This document shows, piece by piece, positions 1-5,335 of a DNA stretch of 6,926 bases; within the stretch, counting starts at the first letter, position 1, and each line of letters begins with the position of its first letter. Position numbers and translations under genes: made by a program. Source of the stretch: a candidate division Zixibacteria bacterium 4484_93 (lineage in GTDB: Bacteria > UBP14 > UBA6098 > 4484-93). Under the pieces are notes generated by a model that was given only the letters and a program-made list of their open reading frames with translations, was not told the DNA's origin and did not search any database. Location: NCBI GenBank assembly GCA_002085385.1, contig NATO01000074.1, positions 1-6,926 on the forward strand. The letters are read 5' to 3'.

Positions 1-335
1 CGCTTTAACTCACCCTCTTTTCTTGAGACGCCGCTCAGGTTGAACCCCTTCCACTCGAGATAATCTATGTAATTCTTAATTGGAATGATGTATGGCTGAT
101 AGGTAATGAGATTATCTATCTTCCTGACAACAACCACATATCCTCTGTCGAAGTCGGCATAACAGATGTCCGTTGCTTTATAGTTGAAGAATTCCGGCTC
201 TCTCTCGAACGGGAAAAATACAGGAGAATCCGTTCTTGGCACCATCGGTATCCAGAAAGGGAGCAGCTCCTGCGCCGCCAGCGGGATGGAAGCGAAAACT
301 AATAGCAAAACCGCAAGGGGAAGACTGAATCTCAT
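1..335 (-). CDS. Secreted protein of unknown function, N-terminal part only (runs off left edge)
   Basis: Reading the minus strand from the ATG at 335 gives 111 open codons to the window edge, so the C-terminal part is missing. A GAGGAG ribosome site (plus-strand 347-352) lies 11 nt upstream of the ATG. Residues 1-21 form a classic signal peptide: MRFSL, a hydrophobic core (LAVLLLVFASIPLAA), and a likely cut after LAA before QE. The mature part opens with ELLPFWIPMVPR, then an aromatic stretch (FFPFEREPEFFNY). A region around residues 54-95 follows with the pattern aspartate, hydrophobic strand (GYVVVVRKID), tyrosine-proline (YQPYIIPIK), then a tyrosine-rich YIDYLEW. I do not recognise it firmly. 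The strand followed by an 'xxYxxYL' segment is loosely like the N-terminus of SprA-type outer-membrane proteins, a weak inference. Export by Sec is well supported; location beyond the inner membrane is not known. It diverges from archease and seems to have its own promoter. Confidence 0.8.
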   Translation of the reverse strand, partial: MRFSLPLAVLLLVFASIPLAAQELLPFWIPMVPRTDSPVFFPFEREPEFFNYKATDICYADFDRGYVVVVRKIDNLITYQPYIIPIKNYIDYLEWKGFNLSGVSRKEGELK

Positions 336-417
336 TCGCGAAATTTCTCCTCAATTTTTACCAAAACAAAAGCAGAAACCGTTGCGTCTCACCCCCCCGT
401 AGTTTTTTAGACCTTAA

Positions 418-445
418 AATATACTTCTATTCTACCGAAAATCAA
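418..445 (-). promoter_or_regulatory. Candidate sigma-70-type promoter for the left-edge secreted protein gene
   Basis: On the minus strand, TTGATT (plus 440-445, 4 of 6 to the -35 consensus) and TATATT (plus 418-423, 5 of 6 to the -10 consensus) are separated by 16 nt. Transcription would start near 411, giving a leader of about 75 nt that contains a run of seven Gs (plus-strand Cs 392-398). The spacer ends in ATAGAAG just before the -10, similar to the secD promoter. Seen by eye only. Confidence 0.45.
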
Positions 446-486
446 GCCTTTTATATAAACTTTATCGGATAATCAGGATTTTACCT

Positions 487-514
487 TTGACAAATCGAGC
501 TTTTTTCTTAACTT
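487..514 (+). promoter_or_regulatory. Candidate promoter for the archease cluster, possibly giving a leaderless mRNA
   Basis: A perfect TTGACA (487-492) is followed after 16 nt by a poor -10-like TAACTT (509-514, 3 of 6). If used, transcription would begin at or next to the A of the archease ATG at 521, so the message would have almost no leader. This fits the absence of any Shine-Dalgarno sequence there. TATTCT at 515-520 is a better -10 match but is 22 nt from the -35 and would start transcription inside the gene. GATAAT at 468-473 is another -10-like hexamer, without a good -35. Confidence 0.35.
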
Positions 515-520
515 TATTCT

Positions 521-940
521 ATGGAGCGATATAGACTGTTCGACCACACCGCCGATGTCGGGATGGAGCTGTTTGGGAAAAGCAAACAGGAGCTTTTCAG
601 CAATGCCGCGGCTGCACTGACAGATATTATCTTTGGCGGACCGGGAAAGGATGGAGGAGTAATATATCGGTTCGAGGTCAAATCATCGGATATCGAGATG
701 CTTCTGGTGGAGTATCTCTCCGAGCTTTCCTACATTATGCAGGTAAAACGGCTTGTTCCAGCAAGATTTACCATTGAATTTACCGGGGAGAATCATCTTG
801 CCTGTAATGTGTCAGGAGAGAAATTTGACCCGTCGGTTCACGGATACCAGACCGAGGTGAAGACGGTAACATACCATAAGCTGATTGTCGAGCGGAACTC
901 CGATGGAAGCTATTATGCGAGGGTAATACTCGATGTATAG
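521..940 (+). CDS. Archease (activator of the RNA ligase RtcB)
   Basis: This 139-residue protein has the full archease length and both family signatures. Near the N-terminus is FDHTADVG (residues 7-14) with Asp12. Near the C-terminus are GYQTEVKTVTYHKLIVE (about 108-124) and the end ARVILDV, with Asp138 as the penultimate residue. In studied archeases the DHTAD aspartate and the C-terminal aspartate bind the metal that supports catalysis of RtcB guanylation. The known role is to help RtcB join RNA ends in tRNA splicing or RNA repair, in the cytoplasm. RtcB itself is not in this window. The start is firm: an in-frame TAA lies at 509-511, no other start codon comes between, and a later Met would lose the DHTAD motif. 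Oddly, the 20 nt before the ATG are pyrimidine-rich and show no Shine-Dalgarno site, unlike every other gene here. The gene ends inside the next one, with an 8-nt overlap. Confidence 0.93.
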   Translation: MERYRLFDHTADVGMELFGKSKQELFSNAAAALTDIIFGGPGKDGGVIYRFEVKSSDIEMLLVEYLSELSYIMQVKRLVPARFTIEFTGENHLACNVSGEKFDPSVHGYQTEVKTVTYHKLIVERNSDGSYYARVILDV

Positions 941-1229
941 AAGAAGAGGCAGACCGGAGGCGATTGGGGATATCCTCGGACGTATCCTCGAGCGACACGG
1001 GCTGAAGAAGCGAGTGGAGGAGTCCGGGGCAGTTCTTATCTGGGATGATGTGGTCGGCGAGCAGGTTTCCAAGCATACTACCCCCGTAAAGATAGAGAGA
1101 GGTGTTCTTTTTATCCATTGTGAGAGCGCATCCTGGCGGCAGGAGATAAGTTTCCTGAAATCCGATTTGATTAAAAAATTAAACAAGCATCTCGGCAAAA
1201 AGCTCATCAAGGATATTGTTATAGGGTAA
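933..1229 (+). CDS. DUF721 / DciA-like protein (putative replicative helicase loader)
   Basis: The 98-residue product fits the DUF721 (DciA) family. A basic N-terminus (MYRRRGRPEAIGDILGRILE) is followed by LIWDDVVGEQVSKHTTPVKI (residues 35-54), then a strand (GVLFIHCES), SASWRQEISFLKSDLIKKLN (65-84), and the closing IKDIVI. Trp37 and Trp68 sit at the usual conserved places. DciA proteins bind the DnaB helicase and take the place of DnaC in many bacteria, probably using a KH-like fold to touch nucleic acid; this protein is short and could have only the core domain. The start at 933 is backed by GAGGG at 919-923, nine nt upstream, and it overlaps the archease end by 8 nt, which suggests translational coupling in one operon. 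No replication genes are nearby, so the helicase role rests on family membership alone. Confidence 0.85.
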   Translation: MYRRRGRPEAIGDILGRILERHGLKKRVEESGAVLIWDDVVGEQVSKHTTPVKIERGVLFIHCESASWRQEISFLKSDLIKKLNKHLGKKLIKDIVIG

Positions 1230-1238
1230 AAACCGTTC

Positions 1239-1257
1239 ACTTGCGAACGACGCAAGT
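1239..1257 (+). other. Small hairpin between the DUF721 gene and the transporter
   Basis: ACTTGCG (1239-1245) pairs perfectly with CGCAAGT (1251-1257) around the loop AACGA. A second, mutually exclusive hairpin can form from CGTTC (1234-1238) and GAACG (1245-1249). Only TTTC follows, so it is a poor intrinsic terminator. The transporter ribosome site at 1264-1269 is left free by both folds. It may be an RNA-processing or stability element, or chance. Confidence 0.35.
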
Positions 1258-1275
1258 TTCAGCAGGAGGCCACTT

Positions 1276-2460
1276 ATGAAAGAAAAAAGCTCTAATGTTG
1301 TCCTTCTCGGTATAGTCAGCTTCATAAACGATGTAAGCAGTGAGATGATAATGCCCATCCTGCCGATGTTCATAACGGCTCTCGGTGGGGGAGGTGTTGT
1401 TGTCGGGCTGGTCGGTGGAATAAGGGAGAGTGTCTCGAGCATACTGAAGGTCCTCTTTGGATACCTCTCCGACAGGGCTGGCAAGAGGAAGATATTTGTT
1501 GTTTTCGGATATCTCATATCCTCTGTGTTCAAACTGTTCCTCGCTTTCTCGAGAATCTGGCAGAATGTGCTTTTGTTTTCCGGTCTTGAGAGGATTGGCA
1601 AAGGGCTGAGGACTGCCCCGAGGGATGCGTTAATCGCCGAGTCTATGCCGGATGAGCGCGGAAAAGGGTTCGGAATACACAGGGCACTGGATACATCAGG
1701 AGCAATTCTCGGCTCGGCTATTGTCTTCTTGCTTTTTTGGTTTCTGCACCTCGATTTTAAGGCAATCATATTGGTCGCTGCTGTCATCTCGGTTTTTTCC
1801 CTTGCTCCGCTGCACTTTGTCAGGGAAAAAAGGGAGCAGAAACGGGATATAACATTTAAGCTCAGCCTCAAAAGCCTCGATTTGCCACTCAGAATGTTTA
1901 TCTTGGTTTCGGGCGTATTCTCTCTGGCAAACTTCAACTATATGTTCTTTATCTTGCGTGCAAAGGAGCAGTTTTCAGGCAGATTGTCGGTTGGTGTGCC
2001 AATTATTCTGTATATTCTATTTAATATATTCTACGCAGCATTTGCCGTTCCATTTGGTAGATTGTCTGACAGGATTGGGCGTCGGAAGGTAATCATCTTT
2101 GGTTACTTCTTATTTTCTTTGACAACCCTCGGTTTTGCACTTTTTGACTCGTTGTTGGCGTTTGTTCTCCTTTTTGCTCTTTATGGCATTGTGTATGCGA
2201 TAATCGATGGCAACCAGCGAGCCTATGTATCTGACCTCTCACCTGAGGATGTGAGGGCAACAGCCCTCGGGTTCTATCATACTGTTGTGGGGATAGCAGC
2301 TCTTCCCGCGAGTCTTATTGCTGGCATCTTGTGGCAGAGCGTTTCCCCGGCTATGACATTTGTCTACGGCTGCGTGTTAAGTGCTGCCTCGGCTATTCTG
2401 TTCATCTCTCTCGGTGGCTATTTCAGAGGAAGTAGCTTTTCTTCTATGGAAAGGGAATAG
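1276..2460 (+). CDS. Major facilitator superfamily transporter, 12 helices, substrate unknown
   Basis: This 394-residue, strongly hydrophobic protein has the two-fold repeat of MFS carriers. The cytoplasmic motif A appears in both halves: GYLSDRAGKRK (62-72) after helix 2 and GRLSDRIGRRK (261-271) after helix 8. A charged loop at about 184-205 (REKREQKRD onward) separates the two six-helix halves. The N-terminus IVSFINDVSSEMIMPILP (13-30) and the segment ERIGKGLRTAPRDALIAE (105-122) are typical of one MFS_1 subgroup often annotated only as 'MFS transporter'. It would be an inner-membrane carrier driven by an ion gradient, possibly an exporter, but nothing shows the substrate. The start has a perfect AGGAGG at 1264-1269, six nt upstream. 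It lies 46 nt after the DUF721 gene on the same strand, so co-transcription is plausible although the functions look unrelated. It converges on secF. Confidence 0.88.
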   Translation: MKEKSSNVVLLGIVSFINDVSSEMIMPILPMFITALGGGGVVVGLVGGIRESVSSILKVLFGYLSDRAGKRKIFVVFGYLISSVFKLFLAFSRIWQNVLLFSGLERIGKGLRTAPRDALIAESMPDERGKGFGIHRALDTSGAILGSAIVFLLFWFLHLDFKAIILVAAVISVFSLAPLHFVREKREQKRDITFKLSLKSLDLPLRMFILVSGVFSLANFNYMFFILRAKEQFSGRLSVGVPIILYILFNIFYAAFAVPFGRLSDRIGRRKVIIFGYFLFSLTTLGFALFDSLLAFVLLFALYGIVYAIIDGNQRAYVSDLSPEDVRATALGFYHTVVGIAALPASLIAGILWQSVSPAMTFVYGCVLSAASAILFISLGGYFRGSSFSSMERE

Positions 2461-2461
2461 A

Positions 2462-2537
2462 GAGAACCCCCAAACCAGGCGATGAGAACAAAAAGCCCGA
2501 AACTTATTCCAGTATAATCGCTGGAGGGGGAAATCTC
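2462..2537. terminator. Long imperfect inverted repeat between convergent genes, possible two-way terminator
   Basis: The gap between the transporter stop (2460) and the secF stop (2536) folds into one long stem of 17 pairs: GAGA 2462-2465 with TCTC 2534-2537, CCCCC 2467-2471 with GGGGG 2526-2530, CCAG 2475-2478 with CTGG 2521-2524, and CGAT 2480-2483 with ATCG 2517-2520. Small mismatches are A against AAA, AAA against A, and one bulged G at 2479. The loop is 33 nt. Downstream on the plus strand is ATTTCTTCTT, and on the minus strand TCTATTCCCTTT. These are T-rich but not true T-runs, so termination from both sides is likely by position but unproven. Confidence 0.45.
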
Positions 2538-3453
2538 ATTTCTTCTTAAACCTCGATGGGAATTTCTCCTCCCAGCTGGCGACGACTGGAGAAACGATGA
2601 ATACCGATGAGTATGTTCCGACGATAACCCCTATGATGAGCGGAATAGAGAACAACCTTAAAACACGCCCGCCGAGTAGGAATATCGAAACGAGTGCGAG
2701 GAGGGTGGAGAGCGAGGTTATGATTGTTCGGGATAGCGTCTGATTGAGGCTGATATTTACTATCTTGCTGAATGCTTCTCGATACATTACCCGAATGTTC
2801 TCGCGGATTCTGTCGGATATGACAATCGAGTCGTTTATGGAGTAACCGATGATAGTCAAGAGTGCTGCAATGGTTGTCAGAGAGAACTCAGCATTGATAA
2901 GCGAGAGCACCGTTATAGTTATGAACACATCGTGGAAGAGTGCCAAGACCGCTGCGACACCGAAACGGAACTGGAACCTGAATGAGACATAGAGGAGGAT
3001 TCCGAGGAACGCCAAGAGTGTAGCCCAGAGTGCTCTCCATCTGAGTTCGCTTCCGACCTTTGGACCGACAGCCTCGATTCTCATTATCTCTGATGGATTA
3101 TCGGGCAATTTCTCCTTGAACAGAGCAAGTATCTTTTTGTCGATGGATGTCTCTCCTTTTTCCCCGGTTATCTTTGTACGGATTAAGAACTCCCGCGAGC
3201 TGGCTCCTATCGTCTGGACATCGGACTCTGCCAGTCCGAGCTCGGCTAAGGCAGACCTTACCTTACCTATGTCCAAAGCCTTTTCAAACCTTATCTCGAC
3301 GAGTGTTCCACCGGTGAAGTCTATTCCCCAGTTCAATCCTCCGTGAGCAATGATGGAGATTATCCCTATCAGAATGATTGCACCTGATATGCTGAATGTA
3401 AGTTTTGAACTCTTCAGGAAATCAATCTTTGGGTTCTTTATCAGTTCTAACAT
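2536..3453 (-). CDS. secF: Protein translocase subunit SecF
   Basis: This 305-residue protein is of normal SecF length and shows the family layout. A first membrane helix (about 20-37) leads to GIDFTGGTLVEIRF (43-56) at the start of the periplasmic P1 domain. VGPKVGSELRWRALWA (129-144) precedes a block of five helices containing ALFHDVFITI (171-180), IIGYSINDSIVISDRIREN (201-219), NQTLSRTIITSLST (237-250) and IIGVIVGTYSSVFIVSP (273-289). SecF works with SecD and the SecYEG channel, using the proton gradient to pull preproteins across the inner membrane late in export. Asp176 of the FHDV motif and Asp208 of the ND pair are in conserved helix positions. The ATG at 3453 has AAGGAG (plus 3459-3464) five nt upstream. 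Only 13 nt separate it from the secD stop, so the two are surely one operon. The C-terminus is short and basic (RFKKK). Confidence 0.96.
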   Translation of the reverse strand: MLELIKNPKIDFLKSSKLTFSISGAIILIGIISIIAHGGLNWGIDFTGGTLVEIRFEKALDIGKVRSALAELGLAESDVQTIGASSREFLIRTKITGEKGETSIDKKILALFKEKLPDNPSEIMRIEAVGPKVGSELRWRALWATLLAFLGILLYVSFRFQFRFGVAAVLALFHDVFITITVLSLINAEFSLTTIAALLTIIGYSINDSIVISDRIRENIRVMYREAFSKIVNISLNQTLSRTIITSLSTLLALVSIFLLGGRVLRLFSIPLIIGVIVGTYSSVFIVSPVVASWEEKFPSRFKKK

Positions 3454-3466
3454 TTTCGCTCCTTAA

Positions 3467-5212
3467 TTATATGCTGAGGCTCTTTGCTCTGCCTGCTTCT
3501 GTCACCACAGCAAATATCATTCTCGTTACTATTATTGCTGTGAACATACTGATGATGATACCGAAGCTCAAGGTTATGGCGAACCCCTTGACCGGACCCG
3601 TTCCGAAGTAGTATAGAATAATAGCTGAGATAAGTGTTGTGAAATTGGCATCGAGGATTGTTCGGAATGCCCTCGAATACCCGGCATCTATGGAGGCTCT
3701 TACGGTCTTGCCGGTTCTCAACTCCTCTCGTATCCGCTCGAAGATGAGCACATTTGCATCGACAGCCATACCCATAGTGAGAATAATACCTGCAATTCCG
3801 GGTAGTGTAAGCGTTGCATGAAGGCCAGCCATAGCAGCCAAAAGGAGAAAGAGGTTCAGAATGAGTGCAATTACCGCTATAATCCCTGATAGCCGATAGT
3901 AAATTATCATAAAGAAGAAGATGAGTATTCCGCCCAGAATAGTTGCAAATATTCCCCTTTTGATGGAGTCCTGTCCGAGTGCAGGACCGATTGTTCGCTC
4001 CTCGATTATAGTAAGCGGAGCAGGCAGGTTTCCAGCCCTGAGAACGATGGACAAGTCTCTCGCCTCCTCCACCTTGCGAATACCTGTTATTCGTGCCCTT
4101 CCATCCCTTATTCTTGTCTGGATGACCGGAGCAGAGTGTATCTTCCCATCGAGGATTATGGCGAGTCGCTTGTTGACATTGGCTCCCGTGACGGCGGAGA
4201 AAATCGCAGCACCCTTTCTGTTGAATGTGAGATTTACCACCGGTTGCCCCGCTGCTTTCGGGTCGGACGGGGAGGCGAACCCGAAATTAGCGGAACGAAG
4301 ATAGGTTCCTGTCACCTCTGCACGTTTCTTGGTTATATACAGCCTCATCACATCTTCTCCCCTCATCTCCTCGAACTCATTTGCCCAGTGCAGTTCATCG
4401 CCAGGGGGGATGCAGGCTTTTACCTTGGGATGCTCGAGTAGCCTCTTTACCGTCTGGTAATTCATCCTCGGTATAAGTATCTCTTCTTTGTATGGCTCGA
4501 CAAGTGCCGAGAAAGCATATCCTCCGACCTCTTCCTCTGCGAGCCCGGCAAGAGCGGTATCCTTCTCACCGAACAGCTCGCCTGCCTTCCCGACGGTCGT
4601 ATCCTTCTTTTCCTCGTTCTCAGCGAGAGTATCCTTTGGAGTTTCTGCTGCTGTACTCTCTACGACCGCCAGTGTTGTGCCCTTTTCTTCCGGTATGAAC
4701 TCCTCGCCAGCCTCTGCCGCATCGATTATCTCGGGATACTTCGTTAGGGTATCGTCCACTGCCTTGATAAAGTTCTTTACTGCCTCCTCGGTATCCAGCA
4801 GCTTGAATTCGAGTATAGCCGTCTTACCGATTATCTCTTTTGCCCTTTCGGGGTCCGCGAGTCCGGGAAGTTCCACAACAATCCTGTCTGTTCCCTCCTT
4901 CTGGATAACGGGCTCGGATACGCCGAACTGGTCGACACGGTTCCTTATAATCTCTAACGCCTCATCGATTGGGTTGCGTGAATAATCCGGTGGGAGCTTG
5001 CTCCTGTCTATCTCCATAACAAGATGCATTCCTCCTCGCAGGTCGAGCCCCAGATTTATCGATTTCCTCTGGAGTTTGCTTGCCAGCGCTGGGTCGGAGG
5101 CTTTTGCCTCATCTGACAGTGCTGCAAACCGGATGCTGGGGATAAGAAGATATATCGCTGCCAGAACAACCACAATCACGAGGATTATCCGCCACCGCTC
5201 GAGTCCTATCAT
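3467..5212 (-). CDS. secD: Protein translocase subunit SecD
   Basis: This 581-residue SecD has one N-terminal helix (about 8-28) and NLGLDLRGGMHLVMEID (53-69) opening the large periplasmic P1 domain. Next come IIRNRVDQFGVSEPVIQKEG (88-107) and VELPGLADPERA (113-124). The second periplasmic part has NLTFNRKGAAIFSAVTGAN (327-345), IILDGKIHSAPVIQ (352-365) and LRAGNLPAPLTIIEERTIG (391-409). The five-helix C-terminal block contains GMAVDANVLIFERIREELRTG (481-501), with Asp485 at the conserved proton-path position, and GYSRAFRTILDANFTTLISA (511-530). It partners SecF in proton-driven protein export. An acidic, low-complexity segment (about 155-235, rich in E, T, A, K and D, with KDT repeated three times) interrupts P1 and looks lineage-specific. 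The start at 5212 has a perfect AAGGAGG (plus 5220-5226), seven nt upstream. It comes first in a secD-secF operon; yajC is not seen in the window. Confidence 0.96.
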   Translation of the reverse strand: MIGLERWRIILVIVVVLAAIYLLIPSIRFAALSDEAKASDPALASKLQRKSINLGLDLRGGMHLVMEIDRSKLPPDYSRNPIDEALEIIRNRVDQFGVSEPVIQKEGTDRIVVELPGLADPERAKEIIGKTAILEFKLLDTEEAVKNFIKAVDDTLTKYPEIIDAAEAGEEFIPEEKGTTLAVVESTAAETPKDTLAENEEKKDTTVGKAGELFGEKDTALAGLAEEEVGGYAFSALVEPYKEEILIPRMNYQTVKRLLEHPKVKACIPPGDELHWANEFEEMRGEDVMRLYITKKRAEVTGTYLRSANFGFASPSDPKAAGQPVVNLTFNRKGAAIFSAVTGANVNKRLAIILDGKIHSAPVIQTRIRDGRARITGIRKVEEARDLSIVLRAGNLPAPLTIIEERTIGPALGQDSIKRGIFATILGGILIFFFMIIYYRLSGIIAVIALILNLFLLLAAMAGLHATLTLPGIAGIILTMGMAVDANVLIFERIREELRTGKTVRASIDAGYSRAFRTILDANFTTLISAIILYYFGTGPVKGFAITLSFGIIISMFTAIIVTRMIFAVVTEAGRAKSLSI

Positions 5213-5250
5213 TCTATTTCCTCCTTGAAATTCCTAATTATGGATTGTCC

Positions 5251-5278
5251 AATATAATTTCTATCGGGGCGTTGTCAA
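5251..5278 (-). promoter_or_regulatory. Promoter for the secD-secF operon
   Basis: On the minus strand a perfect -35 TTGACA (plus 5273-5278) and a near-perfect -10 TATATT (plus 5251-5256, 5 of 6) lie 16 nt apart. Transcription would start near 5244, leaving a leader of about 32 nt that includes the AAGGAGG site. The spacer carries GATAGAA before the -10, as at the left-edge gene. The -35 box overlaps a TTGTCA on the plus strand (5272-5277), so control of this and the divergent gene may be linked. Confidence 0.65.
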
Positions 5279-5288
5279 ATGAAAAATA

Positions 5289-5316
5289 TTGCGTTTTTAT
5301 CAGATTGGATTATAAT
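5289..5316 (+). promoter_or_regulatory. Candidate promoter for the metallophosphoesterase gene
   Basis: A perfect -10 TATAAT (5311-5316) lies 16 nt after a weak -35 TTGCGT (5289-5294). Transcription would start near 5323, just before the ribosome site, giving a leader of about 13 nt. An alternative uses TTGTCA (5272-5277) with TTTTAT (5295-5300), 17 nt apart, and a longer leader. Another perfect TATAAT occurs at 5253-5258 but has no good -35. Confidence 0.45.
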
Positions 5317-5324
5317 CATTAAAC

Positions 5325-5333
5325 GAGGAGGAG
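5325..5333 (+). promoter_or_regulatory. Strong ribosome binding site that fixes the metallophosphoesterase start
   Basis: GAGGAGGAG stands just before the ATG at 5336. The upstream in-frame ATG at 5279 has no such site and would put charged residues and a second hydrophobic patch before the signal peptide, so 5336 is the better start. Confidence 0.8.
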
Positions 5334-5335
5334 TA

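Noticed and set aside
184..402. Plus-strand open frame of 72 codons
   Set aside because: It lies opposite the signal-peptide gene on the minus strand, has no ribosome site and a composition unlike a real protein.
780..1255. Two minus-strand open frames of 112 and 147 codons
   Set aside because: They are antisense to archease and the DUF721 gene, both with clear family motifs. They lack ribosome sites and recognisable domains.
1179..1937. Minus-strand open frame of 252 codons opposite the transporter
   Set aside because: Despite its length it is a mirror of the hydrophobic transporter codons, with Ser, Pro and Thr runs. The plus frame has full MFS motifs and a perfect ribosome site.
4488..4985. 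Plus-strand open frame of 165 codons, very Ser-rich
   Set aside because: It is the shadow of the acidic insertion and P1 region of SecD. The Ser-rich content comes from reading Glu and Ala codons backwards.
5279..5335. Upstream ATG that would add 19 residues to the metallophosphoesterase
   Set aside because: It has no ribosome site, overlaps the promoter region and would spoil the signal peptide; the ATG at 5336 has GAGGAGGAG just before it.
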